Assembly: GCF_051860665.1 (NCBI RefSeq)
Contig: NZ_JBHYDM010000012.1
Span: forward strand, 1-64,000
Length of the DNA: 64,000 nucleotides
Origin: Falsiroseomonas sp051860665
GTDB taxonomy: Bacteria > Pseudomonadota > Alphaproteobacteria > Acetobacterales > Acetobacteraceae
Reading direction: 5' to 3'
Below, piece by piece: positions 1 through 8,794 of this stretch. The position numbers were made by a program, and so were the translations under genes. The notes under the pieces are model-generated. The model searched no databases and was not told the origin of the DNA. It saw only the letters and a list, made by a program, of their open reading frames with translations. The first letter of the stretch is position 1, and each line of letters starts with the position of its first letter.

Positions 1-51
1 TTCGGCGCGCGCGCCGGCCCCTCCTCCTTCCCGCCCCTCATCCCCGGGTTC

Positions 52-104
52 GAAGGGGCCACTGCCCCTTCGCGGGAGGGGTGCGGGGAGGGCAGCGCCC
101 TCCC
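52..104. repeat. Two tandem perfect stem-loops
   Basis: Two adjacent hairpins lie in the GC-rich leader before the first gene. The first has 8-bp arms at 52-59 and 64-71 around a CACT loop. The second has 8-bp arms at 86-93 and 97-104 around AGC. Neither is followed by a T run, so neither is a classic intrinsic terminator. They look like an intergenic palindromic element of the kind scattered through GC-rich genomes, but no second copy is evident elsewhere in this window. Confidence 0.45.
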
Positions 105-151
105 TGCAAACCACCCGAACCACACCCCCTCACCCCCAGGAGTCCGAGTTC

Positions 152-1576
152 ATGCCCCGTTACGTGCTGGTCGCCTTGGATGGGTTGCGGCCGGACATGG
201 TGTCGGTCGAGGCGACGCCGAATCTGGCGGCCCTGGTGGCTGCGGGGACGCGGTTTGCCAATGCGCGGAGTGTGTTTCCGAGCGAGACGCGGGTGGCGAC
301 GCCGTCGCTGATCACGGGGTGCCGGCCGGGTGGGCATGGCATGGTGGCGAATACGCTGTTCGATGCGGCGGTAGCGCCGGACCGGCTGTTGCGGACGAAG
401 CTGGTGGCGGATGTCCTGGCCATGGCGCAGGGCCGTGAGAGTCCGCTGGAGCGGCCCAGCCTGGGTGAGCGCCTGGCCGGGGCCGGGCGCAGTTTTGCGC
501 TGGTGAGTGCCGGCACGGCGGGCGCGGCGCGGCTGCTGCATCCGGCGGCGGAGCGGCTCGGCAGTTTTCGTTGGAATGTCGAGGACAGTGAGGGGGCGAC
601 GGCGGCGGAGGTGCGCGCGGCCTTGGGCGAAACCCCGCCGCATGCGGTGCCCAACCTCGGCCGCGTGGCGCATGCGGGGCGGGTGCTGCTCGATCATGTG
701 CTGCCGAAGCTGCGGCCCGATGTGGCGCTGCTGTGGCTGTCGGAGCCGGATATCGCCTTCCACTGGGGTGGGCTGTTGTCGCCGGAGGCGCGCGCCGGGC
801 TGGCAGCGGCGGATGCGGTGGTCGGGCAGATCGTCGTCTGGCGGGATGCGCAGCCGGATGCGGCGGAGATCGGCATCATCGTCCTGTCCGACCATGGCCA
901 TGTGACGGGGCGCGGCAAGCTGTCGCTGACGGCGGAGTTGCGGCGCGCGGGTTTTCGCGCGGGCACCGGCATGGCCGATGATGTGGATGTGGTGGTCGCG
1001 CCCGCCGCCGCGCCGGGGATGTGGTTCCGGGACAAGGCGCTGGCGCCGCAGGTGGCGGAGTTCCTGGCGACCCAGGCCTGGGCCGGGCCGCTGCTGGCGC
1101 GCGATCCCTCCATCCTGCCGGCGGGCCAGGCCATGGCGCTGTCGCTGCTTGGCAGCGGGCACCGGCGCAGCGCGGATCTGGTGGCGACCTTTGCGGGAAG
1201 TGCGGAGGCGGATGAATGGGGTCTTCCCGGCCACGCCCCCTTCGACGCGCCGGATGTGCCGGAGGGCGGCGGCATGCATGGCGGGCTGCACCGGGCGGAG
1301 CTGGCGACGGTGCTGGTGATGCAGGGCGGTCCCTTCCGCCGTGGCGCGGTGGCGCAGGCGCCGGCGGATCTCACCGATATCGCGCCCACCGTGCTGCACC
1401 TGCTGGGCCTCGGCACGGAGGGCTGCGAGGGACGGCCCCTCGCCGCCGCCTGGGACGCGGCGCGGGACGCCGCGCCGCTGCACGAAGTGGTGGAGATGCC
1501 GCGCGGCTTCGTGCTGGAGGCGATGCGGGTGGAGCCGGGCGGCCGGCTCTACCCGACGGGAATGGTGCGCGCCTAA
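152..1576 (+). CDS. Alkaline phosphatase-superfamily phosphodiesterase
   Basis: This 474-residue protein belongs to the type I phosphodiesterase/nucleotide pyrophosphatase branch of the alkaline phosphatase superfamily, metal-dependent hydrolases of phosphate mono- or diesters. Visible family marks are the N-terminal VALDGLRPD (metal ligand D9), the nucleophile region FPSETR with T46 as likely nucleophile, a PDxxxH motif at D200/H204, and SDHGH with D247/H248. The layout matches two-metal NPP enzymes. No signal peptide is obvious, so it is probably cytoplasmic. The ATG at 152 follows an AGGAG at about 139. Its stop overlaps the stop of the convergent gene by 4 bp. The substrate cannot be inferred. 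Confidence 0.85.
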   Translation: MPRYVLVALDGLRPDMVSVEATPNLAALVAAGTRFANARSVFPSETRVATPSLITGCRPGGHGMVANTLFDAAVAPDRLLRTKLVADVLAMAQGRESPLERPSLGERLAGAGRSFALVSAGTAGAARLLHPAAERLGSFRWNVEDSEGATAAEVRAALGETPPHAVPNLGRVAHAGRVLLDHVLPKLRPDVALLWLSEPDIAFHWGGLLSPEARAGLAAADAVVGQIVVWRDAQPDAAEIGIIVLSDHGHVTGRGKLSLTAELRRAGFRAGTGMADDVDVVVAPAAAPGMWFRDKALAPQVAEFLATQAWAGPLLARDPSILPAGQAMALSLLGSGHRRSADLVATFAGSAEADEWGLPGHAPFDAPDVPEGGGMHGGLHRAELATVLVMQGGPFRRGAVAQAPADLTDIAPTVLHLLGLGTEGCEGRPLAAAWDAARDAAPLHEVVEMPRGFVLEAMRVEPGGRLYPTGMVRA

Positions 1577-2604
1577 CGAATGGGCGGCGCGTACATCAGC
1601 CCGCCCCGGGTCCAGAGGTCGTTCACGCCGCGGGCCAGGCCCACCGGCGTGTTGCGGCCCAGGTGGCGCTCGAAGATCTCGCCGTAATTCCCGACCGCCT
1701 TGATGGCGTTATAGGCCCAGCGGCGATCCAGCCCCATGAAGGGGCCGTGGTCGCCGGAGACGCCGAGCAGGCGGCGCACTTCCGGCCGCGGGCTGGCCAG
1801 CATCTCATCGACATTGGCCTGGGTCACGCCCAGCTCCTCCGCCTCGATCAGCGCGAAGATGGTCCAGCGCACGATGTCGAACCACTGGTCGTCGCCATGC
1901 CGCACCGCGACCGCCAGCGGCTCCTTCGAGATGATGTCCGGCAGCACCACATGCTCCGACGGATTCTGCAGGGCGGAGCGGATGCCGGCGAGCTGGGAGG
2001 CATCGGTGGTGAAGACATCGCAGCGGCCGGACTGGTAGGCGATGCGCGTCTCGTCATTCTGCTCGAAGACCACGGGGCGGATGTTCAGCCGGTTGCTGCG
2101 CGCCCAGTCGGCCAGGTTCAGCTCGTTGGTGGTGCCGGAGGTGACGCAGAAGGTCGCGCCATCCAGCTGCGATGCGCGCGTCACGCCCAGGCTGGTGCGC
2201 AGCAGGAAGCCCTGGCCGTCGTAGAAGTTCACCGCGGTGAAGTTCAGCCCGTTCGCCGTATCGCGGGACTGGGTCCAGGTGGTGGTGCGCGGCAGCACGT
2301 CGATCTGGCCGGATTGCAGCGCCGGCAGCCGGGCGGCGGAGGTGACGACGACGAAACGCGCGCGGGCCGCATCGCCGAAGACGGCGGCGGCGATGGCGCG
2401 GCAGGTATCGCCGTCGAGCCCCGTATAGATGCCGCGGCTGTCCATCACGCCGAAGCCGGGCGCGCCGGGATGCGCGCCGCAATCGACGGAGCCCTTGGCG
2501 CGCACCGCCTGCAGCGTGGGGCCCGGCGCCGCCATGGTCTGCGCCATGGCCGGCGCCGCCAGCGCCAGCAACAGCCCGGCGGCCGCGAGCGTTGTCCTGA
2601 TCAT
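1573..2604 (-). CDS. AapJ/BztA-like amino-acid ABC substrate-binding protein
   Basis: This is a 343-residue periplasmic binding protein with a signal peptide ending near residue 22 (APAMAQ). The mature start contains the AapJ/BztA signature in degenerate form: GSVDCGAHPG, a GDTCRAIAAAVFGD block, and an ALQSGQIDVLPR segment. Family members deliver polar amino acids to an ABC permease. No ABC permease or ATPase is nearby. Instead its ATG overlaps the stop of a TRAP permease by 4 bp (ATGA), so it is probably translated from the TRAP operon mRNA. The start is fixed by this overlap and the signal peptide. A much longer reading frame continues upstream but is only a shadow of the permease gene. Confidence 0.85.
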   Translation of the reverse strand: MIRTTLAAAGLLLALAAPAMAQTMAAPGPTLQAVRAKGSVDCGAHPGAPGFGVMDSRGIYTGLDGDTCRAIAAAVFGDAARARFVVVTSAARLPALQSGQIDVLPRTTTWTQSRDTANGLNFTAVNFYDGQGFLLRTSLGVTRASQLDGATFCVTSGTTNELNLADWARSNRLNIRPVVFEQNDETRIAYQSGRCDVFTTDASQLAGIRSALQNPSEHVVLPDIISKEPLAVAVRHGDDQWFDIVRWTIFALIEAEELGVTQANVDEMLASPRPEVRRLLGVSGDHGPFMGLDRRWAYNAIKAVGNYGEIFERHLGRNTPVGLARGVNDLWTRGGLMYAPPIR

Positions 2605-4514
2605 GCCTTCTCTCCCTCGATGCGGCGCGCGGTTCGTGCCGTCGCCATTTGCCAGGCCGCCACCGTGCCCAGCAGGCCGAAGGCCAGAAGGAAGCGGCTG
2701 GTATCGTTGAACATATGGCCGAAGGCGGCCACCAGCCCGGCCGCGGCCATGGCGATGCGCAGCAGCGGACCGGTGCGGGCCATCAGGTAGCCGGCATAGG
2801 CGGAGGTGATGAGCGTCAGCGCGCCGACCTGGATGGCGGTCGCCATGAAGATGTCCAGCAGCGAGCCACGCATCATGATGCTGGGGTCGTAGATGAAGGC
2901 GAAGCCCACGGTGAAGCCGGCGATGCCGAAGCGCGTGGCGTGCACGCTGGTCATGGTGGGGCTGGCCTTGGCGATGGCCGCCGCCGCGAAGGCCGCCGCC
3001 GCGACGGGTGGCGTCGCATCCGCGATCACCGCGAAGTAGAAGGTGAAGAGATGCGCGGCCAGCGGATCCACGCCGATCGAGGCGCCGAGTTCCAGCACCT
3101 GCGGCACGCCGATGGCAGCCGCGATGATGTAGCTGGGCGTCGTCGGCACGCCCAAGCCCAGCACCAGCACCGTCAGCGCCAGCAGCATCAGCAGCAGCGC
3201 CAGGTTGCCGCCGGCGAGACCCTTGATGATGCCGCCGAAGGCCACGACCATGCCCGTGGCGGTCAGCGCCGAGACGACGATGCCGGCGCCGGCGATGGAG
3301 ACGGCCAGCGGCGCCATGGTCAGCCCGGCCTGGGCCAGCGCCTCCACGATCTGCCACAGCGACATCCGCGACCGCTTGCGCAGCATGGCGACGAAGACCA
3401 TCGCCACGGTGGCACAGAAGGCGGCGAAATTGCCGGACCAGCGCTCGGTCATCAGCCAGACCAGCACGATGATCGGCAGCACCAGGTGGACATCCGCCAG
3501 CACCTCGCGCCAGGCCGGGATATCCTTCGCCGCCATCGCTGTCATGCCGGCGCGCTTTGCCTCGAAATGCACCGCGGCGAGGATGGCGAAGTAGTAGAGC
3601 ACCGCGCCGATGGCGGCGGCGATCAGGATCTCGCCATAGGGGATATTGGTGATCTCGGCCATGACGAAGGCCGCAGCCCCCATCACCGGCGGCATCAGCG
3701 CGCCGCCGACGCTGGCCGCGCTCTCGATCCCACCGGCGACCGCCGGCTTGTAGCCGATGCGCGTCATCAGCGGGATGGTCATGGCGCCGGTGGTGATGAC
3801 GTTGGAGACGGAGGACCCGCTCATCGTGCCGAACAGGCCGGAGGTGATGACGGCGACCTTGGCCGGCCCGCCGGTATAGCGCCCGGCCAGCGCGGCGCCG
3901 AGATTGGAGAACAGCCTTCCCGTACCGCTGCCCTGCATGAAGCTGCCGAACAGGATGAAGACCGCGATGGTGGTGGCGACGATGCCGGTCAGCGGCCCGT
4001 AGATGCCGCCGGCGGTGGGCACCAGCCAGGCGGATTCGACGATCTCGGCCGGGGTGAAGGGGCGCGCATTCAGCACGCCGGGCAGCAGGTAGCCCCATTG
4101 CATATAGGCCAGGCAGCCCAGCACCATCCAGGCGAGGCCCGGCTCCACCGCGCGGCGCGTGGCCTCCAGCAGCGTCACGATGGCGACGATGCCGAGCACC
4201 ATCATGGGCGTGGTGAAGGGGTCGACATATTCCATGCGGTCGGCGACCGCCATCCAGTTCCACATCACCCAGGCATGCGGCAGCCCGGCCGCCACCGCCC
4301 AGATCCAGTCGAGCACGGAGGGCCGGTGCATCGGCGACCGGGTCTTGGACGCCGGGTAGAGAAGAAACAGCAGCGGCGTGAACACCAGCAGGTGGAAGCC
4401 GCGCATCTGGATCGGCTCGGGAAATCCCGTGCCGCCGAAATAGAGGTGGACCGCGGCAGCCGCCGCGGCCCAGCCCCAACAGACCCACTTCAGTGGGCCG
4501 GCGAGTTCACGCAT
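2601..4514 (-). CDS. TRAP transporter permease, 4TM-12TM fusion
   Basis: This 637-residue, strongly hydrophobic protein is a fused small/large TRAP membrane component (DctQ plus DctM), the form normally paired with TAXI receptors. It uses an ion gradient to import organic acids or related solutes. The central segments rich in small residues, the GLGVPTTPSYI motif and many Ala/Val/Leu helices are typical of DctM. The ATG at 4514 lies 25 bp after the stop of the TAXI gene. Downstream it is translationally coupled to an ABC-type receptor. Length is usual for the fused class. Confidence 0.9.
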   Translation of the reverse strand: MRELAGPLKWVCWGWAAAAAAVHLYFGGTGFPEPIQMRGFHLLVFTPLLFLLYPASKTRSPMHRPSVLDWIWAVAAGLPHAWVMWNWMAVADRMEYVDPFTTPMMVLGIVAIVTLLEATRRAVEPGLAWMVLGCLAYMQWGYLLPGVLNARPFTPAEIVESAWLVPTAGGIYGPLTGIVATTIAVFILFGSFMQGSGTGRLFSNLGAALAGRYTGGPAKVAVITSGLFGTMSGSSVSNVITTGAMTIPLMTRIGYKPAVAGGIESAASVGGALMPPVMGAAAFVMAEITNIPYGEILIAAAIGAVLYYFAILAAVHFEAKRAGMTAMAAKDIPAWREVLADVHLVLPIIVLVWLMTERWSGNFAAFCATVAMVFVAMLRKRSRMSLWQIVEALAQAGLTMAPLAVSIAGAGIVVSALTATGMVVAFGGIIKGLAGGNLALLLMLLALTVLVLGLGVPTTPSYIIAAAIGVPQVLELGASIGVDPLAAHLFTFYFAVIADATPPVAAAAFAAAAIAKASPTMTSVHATRFGIAGFTVGFAFIYDPSIMMRGSLLDIFMATAIQVGALTLITSAYAGYLMARTGPLLRIAMAAAGLVAAFGHMFNDTSRFLLAFGLLGTVAAWQMATARTARRIEGEKA

Positions 4515-4539
4515 CCTGCCGCGCCAGCCCTGCCGTCGA

Positions 4540-5535
4540 TCAGGCCGGCATCACGCCGGCTTCGCGGAAGGCGCGCGCGGCGCCGGGGTGCAGCGGCACG
4601 CCATTGTACTTCCAGGCCACCGCCGGGTCGAAGGCGCCCATGCTGGCATGGATCTGCGTCAGCCGCGGGCCGCGGTTCTTGATCAGCGTCCTGGTGATGC
4701 CATAGGCGACATCATCCGGCAGCGTCTCATGCGTCAGGATCACGCTGTCCATGGTGGTCACCATCAGGTCGCGCGACTGCAGCTGCGGATAGGTCGCCGC
4801 GGGCAGAACGCCTTCCGCATAGGCGTAGGTATCGGCCAGGTGCTTGCGCACATCGTCCGGGAAGCCGACGAGCTGGGAGGCGCGGCGGCCCTGGCCGATC
4901 TCCGTCAGGATCGCGGCCGGCTTGGCCAGCGCGCAATACAGGTAGTCCACCTGGCCATCGGCATAGGCGGCGGCGATATCGGCGTAGCTGCCGTTCAGGT
5001 AGCGGCCGCCCTCGCTGCGGATGCGGTCCGGGCTGGTGCCGAGGAAGCGCAGGATGCGCTGCAGCGTCATCTCGTCGGTGGAGGAGCGCTGCGGGCAGGC
5101 GATCTTCAGCCCGCGCTGGGTCAGGATCTCCCGCATCCCCTCCGGCCCCGAGCCGACGGCACGGACCAGGTTGTGCTCGGTCGGGCTGTAGCCGGTGCCG
5201 AGGCTCTTCAGCCGCTCATGCTTGGCCGTGTAGGGCTCCTCGCCCCGGGCCGCGGCGGCGGTGAAGGCATCGATGCCCCAGCCGAGCTGCGACTGGCCGT
5301 TGTTCACGCGGGTGGAATTGGCCAGGCCGCCGCCGGGGACGACGCGGATGCGGATATTCGGGTTCTCCTCCCCGATCAGGGAGGAAAGTCCGGCGGCCAT
5401 GGTGTACCAGCCGCCGCCGACCGAGCCCGCCACCCATTCATAGGTGGTCTGCGCCTGGGCGGTCCGGATGAAGGGCGCCGAGAGCGCGGCGGCGCCCAGC
5501 AGAAGCGCGCTGCGGCGCGGAATCATGATGGCCAT
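4540..5535 (-). CDS. TAXI-family TRAP solute receptor
   Basis: This 331-residue periplasmic receptor of the TAXI family starts with an Arg-rich, hydrophobic signal peptide cleaved after about residue 28. The mature N-terminus, EWVAGSVGGGWYTMAAGLSSLI, shows the family's glycine-rich binding loop in its usual place, and NSTRVNNGQSQLGWG follows the family pattern of a ligand-site motif. It heads the TRAP operon and is the receptor expected for the fused permease 25 bp downstream. The start at 5535 has a GGGGAGG ribosome site about 7 bp upstream. The ligand is unknown; TAXI proteins bind glutamate, oxoglutarate and other small acids. Confidence 0.88.
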   Translation of the reverse strand: MAIMIPRRSALLLGAAALSAPFIRTAQAQTTYEWVAGSVGGGWYTMAAGLSSLIGEENPNIRIRVVPGGGLANSTRVNNGQSQLGWGIDAFTAAAARGEEPYTAKHERLKSLGTGYSPTEHNLVRAVGSGPEGMREILTQRGLKIACPQRSSTDEMTLQRILRFLGTSPDRIRSEGGRYLNGSYADIAAAYADGQVDYLYCALAKPAAILTEIGQGRRASQLVGFPDDVRKHLADTYAYAEGVLPAATYPQLQSRDLMVTTMDSVILTHETLPDDVAYGITRTLIKNRGPRLTQIHASMGAFDPAVAWKYNGVPLHPGAARAFREAGVMPA

Positions 5536-5638
5536 CGAGGGCCTCCCCGTTTGTCTGCGGGGGGATCATGCGCGCCGGTCCGCCCGGCTTGCAACCGGGG
5601 TGGAAGCCGCTTTCTGGCCGCCGCCGCCGCGCGGCTGC

Positions 5639-5941
5639 TCAGCCCTGCGGCAGGTAGGGCCGGGCCGCCTGCAGCGCGGGCGTGCAGCCGGGCGCGGCCT
5701 CGGCCAGCACCACCTCAGCCTGCACCGTGCCGATCCAGGTGGCGAGGCCGGTGCGGATCGCCCACCAGGGATCCTCCGCCGCGCGCTGCAGCAAGACGGG
5801 CGCGGCCGCGGCGCCGCAGGCGGCGACCTGTGCGACGATGGCGGGCGGGGCATTGGCCTCCGCCAGGCGCGACTGCACCTCGGCGGTCAGGGGGTTCACC
5901 AGGAAGGCCACCACCAGCCAGGCGATGAACTCGCCGATCAT
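5639..5941 (-). CDS. Small hypothetical membrane-anchored protein
   Basis: This 100-residue protein is not recognised. Residues 1-20 form a hydrophobic stretch (FIAWLVVAFLV) that could be a membrane anchor, followed by an Ala-rich segment and two Cys residues, C42 and C86. The first in-frame ATG giving a compact protein is at 5941; an alternative ATG at 6004 would add 21 residues, and neither has a strong ribosome site. It stands alone between the TRAP operon and the divergent receptor gene. It might be a secreted or inner-membrane protein. Confidence 0.55.
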   Translation of the reverse strand: MIGEFIAWLVVAFLVNPLTAEVQSRLAEANAPPAIVAQVAACGAAAAPVLLQRAAEDPWWAIRTGLATWIGTVQAEVVLAEAAPGCTPALQAARPYLPQG

Positions 5942-6133
5942 CGGGCAGACCCGTTCAGGCGCGCAGGGGACATGGCCAAAACCCTCCGTTGGAAAATCCG
6001 ACATCGCGCGGCTGCGCCAGAGGGGCCCGGATCCTCCGCGGATCTGGCGCTGCGGCCGGGCGGCTTCAAGGGCGGTTGCGTCGCAGCCGGACACTCCCCC
6101 ATGCTGCCCGCAAAACCCCTGCCGGAGACCCCG

Positions 6134-7732
6134 ATGCATCGCCGCAGCCTGCTGACCGGAACCGCCGCCGCCGCCCTGCCCTTCGCCCTGCCCCGCCTGG
6201 CCGCCCCGGCGCTGGCCCAGGGCGCGGCCGCGCATACGCTGCGCTTCATCCCGCAGGCCGATGTCACCACGCTCGACCCGCTGAACACCACGAGCTACGG
6301 CGTGCGCAACCACGGCCATATGTGCTGGGACACGCTCTACGGGCCCGACACCAACTTCGTCATGCGTCCGCAGCTGGCCGAGGGCCATGTGGTGGAGGAG
6401 GACGGGCTGCGCTGGGTCTTCACCCTGCGGGCCGGAACGAAATTCCACGACGGCACGCCGATCCGCGCCCAGGATGCCGTCGCCTCCATCGCCCGCTGGT
6501 CCGCGCGCGATACTCTCGGCCAGACGCTGCGGGCGCGAACGGCGGCGATGACCGCGCTGGACGATCGCCGCTTCGAGATCCGCCTGAACCAGAAGTTCGG
6601 CCCGATGCTGGAGGCACTCGGCAAGCCGTCCTCCTACCCCTGCTTCATCTTCCCCGAGCGCTTTGCCACGGTGGACCCCACCACCCCCTTCACCGAGGTG
6701 GTGGGCAGCGGCCCCTATCGCTTCGTGGCGAATGAGCGGCTGTCCGGCGCCCGCGTGGTCTACCAGAAGTTCGCCGACTATGTGCCGAACCCGAACCCGC
6801 CCAGCCTGCTCGGCGGCGCCAAGATCGCGCATTTCGAGCGGGTGGAATTCAACATCATCACCGATGCCGGCACCGCCGCCGCCGCCATCCAGTCCGGCGA
6901 GATCGACTGGTACGAGCAGGTAGCGCCGGACCTGCGCCCGCTGCTGGCGCGCAACCGGGACATCACGGTGGAGCGCGTGGATTTCGGCGGGCTGATGGCG
7001 CATCTGCGCTTCAACCACCTGCATGCGCCCTTCGACGATGTGCGGGTGCGCCGCGCGCTGCTGCATTCCATCAATCAGGCGGATTTCATGACCTCGATCA
7101 TGGGCACCGACCGGGCCCTGTGGTCGGATGGCATGGGTGTCTTCCCGCGCTCCTCCCCGCTGGTGAATGACGAGGGGCTGACCGCCCTGACCGGCCCGCG
7201 CAGCTTCGACCGGGCGCGGGCCGCGCTGCGGGAGGCGGGCTATGCCAACCAGCCGGTGACGGTGCTGCACCCGACCGACGTGGTGAACAACAACACGCTG
7301 ACCACCGTGCTGACCGATGCGCTGAAGCGCTCCGGCCTCAATGCCGAAAGCGCCACCAGCGACTGGGGCACGGTGCTGCAGCGCCGCGGCCGGATGACCC
7401 CGCCGAATGAGGGCGGCTGGAATGCGCTGATCGTGCTCTTCGGCGGCGTCGATCTCGGCAATCCCGGCGTGCATCCGCTGCTGCGCGCCAATGGCCGCCA
7501 GGCCTGGTTCGGCTGGCCCACCAGCCCGGCGCTGGAAGGCCTGCGCGACGAATGGCTGGAGGCGCCCGACCTCGACGCCCAGAAGGCCATCGCCCGCCGC
7601 TTGCAGGCGCAGTTCTGGCAGGATGTGCCCTACATCCCCCTCGGCCAGTATTTCGTGGACAGCGCCTGGCGGAAGAGCATTTCGACGCCGCAGAAGGGCA
7701 TGGCGCTGCCGATCAACGTGCGACGCGTATGA
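6134..7732 (+). CDS. Family-5 ABC substrate-binding protein (DppA/OppA type)
   Basis: This 532-residue periplasmic receptor belongs to the peptide/nickel/opine binding protein family 5. It begins with a twin-arginine-like leader (HRRSLLTG) and a hydrophobic core ending near residue 31 (ALAQG). The mature domain has the usual TLRFIPQADVTTLDPL opening, a DGLRWVFTLRAGTKFHDG block and a GSGPYRF motif. It would deliver peptides or similar solutes to an ABC importer, but no permease or ATPase gene is adjacent, so it may share components encoded elsewhere. The ATG at 6134 follows GGAG. An ATG at 6101 would lengthen the leader without benefit. Confidence 0.88.
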   Translation: MHRRSLLTGTAAAALPFALPRLAAPALAQGAAAHTLRFIPQADVTTLDPLNTTSYGVRNHGHMCWDTLYGPDTNFVMRPQLAEGHVVEEDGLRWVFTLRAGTKFHDGTPIRAQDAVASIARWSARDTLGQTLRARTAAMTALDDRRFEIRLNQKFGPMLEALGKPSSYPCFIFPERFATVDPTTPFTEVVGSGPYRFVANERLSGARVVYQKFADYVPNPNPPSLLGGAKIAHFERVEFNIITDAGTAAAAIQSGEIDWYEQVAPDLRPLLARNRDITVERVDFGGLMAHLRFNHLHAPFDDVRVRRALLHSINQADFMTSIMGTDRALWSDGMGVFPRSSPLVNDEGLTALTGPRSFDRARAALREAGYANQPVTVLHPTDVVNNNTLTTVLTDALKRSGLNAESATSDWGTVLQRRGRMTPPNEGGWNALIVLFGGVDLGNPGVHPLLRANGRQAWFGWPTSPALEGLRDEWLEAPDLDAQKAIARRLQAQFWQDVPYIPLGQYFVDSAWRKSISTPQKGMALPINVRRV

Positions 7733-7781
7733 TGGCGTGATCGTTGCATGGGCGGCGGCGAATCCACGGAGGACCCGCCCC

Positions 7782-8747
7782 ATGCTCGCCCGCCGCTCTC
7801 TCCTCCTCGGGGCGCTCGCCGCGCCATCCCTGGCCCGCGCCCAGGGCTGGTCGCCGGACCGGCCGATCCGCCTGCTGATCGGCTTCCCGCCCGGCGGTGC
7901 CTCCGATGCCGCCTTGCGCATCATCCAGCCCCGGCTTGCGGCACGCCTCGGCCAGAATGTGGTGATCGACAACCGCACCGGCGCCGGCGGCAACCTGGCG
8001 GCGGAGGCGGCGGCGCGGGCGGCGCCGGATGGCACGACGCTGGTCTCGGCCAATATCGGCACGCTGGCGGTGAACCCCGCCTTGCTGAAGACCATGCCCT
8101 TCGACCCGATCGCGGACCTCGCGCCGCTGTCGATGCTGTTCAACGCCACCAATGTGCTGGTGGTGCCGGCCGCAAAGCCCTTTCGCAGCGTGGCGGATAT
8201 TCTGGCGGCGGCGAAGGCGCGGCCGGAGACGCTGACCTATGGCACCGGCGGCGTCGGCTCCCCCGGCCATCTCTGCGGCATCCTGCTGGACAGCATCGCG
8301 GGGGTGAAGACGGTGGCCGTGCCCTATCGCGGCGGCGGGCCGCAGATGCTGGGGCTGGTGGCGGCGGAGCATGATTTCTCCTTCTCGCCCATCGGCACGG
8401 TGCTGACCCATGTCGCCGCCGGCACCATCCGGGCGCTTGCCGTCGCCACCCGTGGCCGCGCGCCGGAACTGCCGGAGGTGCCGACCATGATCGAGGCGGG
8501 GCTGGCGGATTTCGAGGTGCTGAACTGGGACGGCATCCTGGTGCCCAAGGCCACGCCGGCGGCCATCCGCACCCGCCTCGGCGATACGCTGCGGGAGGTG
8601 CTGGCGGATCCGGAGGTGGTGGCGGAATTCGGCCGCCGCGGCCTGACCCCGCGCCCGACCAGCGAGGCCGATTTCGCCGCCCAGCTCGCCGCCGACAGCG
8701 CCACCTGGCAGCGCCTGATCCGCGCCGCAGGCATCGAGCCCAGCTGA
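7782..8747 (+). CDS. Bug/TctC-family tripartite tricarboxylate receptor
   Basis: This 321-residue periplasmic receptor is of the Bug (TctC) family. The leader LARRSLLLGALAAPSLARAQG ends near residue 21. Characteristic blocks follow: RPIRLLIGFPPGGASD, a VVIDNRTGAGGNLAAE segment, and YGTGGVGSPGH. Bug proteins bind carboxylates, aromatic acids or amino acids, and are usually orphan receptors in beta- and alphaproteobacteria, as here. The ATG is preceded by a strong ACGGAGGA. It starts 49 bp after the family-5 receptor, so the two may share a transcript. Confidence 0.9.
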   Translation: MLARRSLLLGALAAPSLARAQGWSPDRPIRLLIGFPPGGASDAALRIIQPRLAARLGQNVVIDNRTGAGGNLAAEAAARAAPDGTTLVSANIGTLAVNPALLKTMPFDPIADLAPLSMLFNATNVLVVPAAKPFRSVADILAAAKARPETLTYGTGGVGSPGHLCGILLDSIAGVKTVAVPYRGGGPQMLGLVAAEHDFSFSPIGTVLTHVAAGTIRALAVATRGRAPELPEVPTMIEAGLADFEVLNWDGILVPKATPAAIRTRLGDTLREVLADPEVVAEFGRRGLTPRPTSEADFAAQLAADSATWQRLIRAAGIEPS

Positions 8748-8794
8748 ACGACCCGCGTTTGCAGCCGCCGCATGGGGTGGTGTATCGCCGCCCC

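Noticed and set aside
1216..4682. Long plus-strand open frames opposite the TRAP and AapJ genes
   Set aside because: They lack recognisable domains, have Arg/Gly/Gln/His-rich composition and exactly shadow well-supported genes; the high GC content removes stops. The same applies to 28165-29757, 48758-50614 and 52955-54628.
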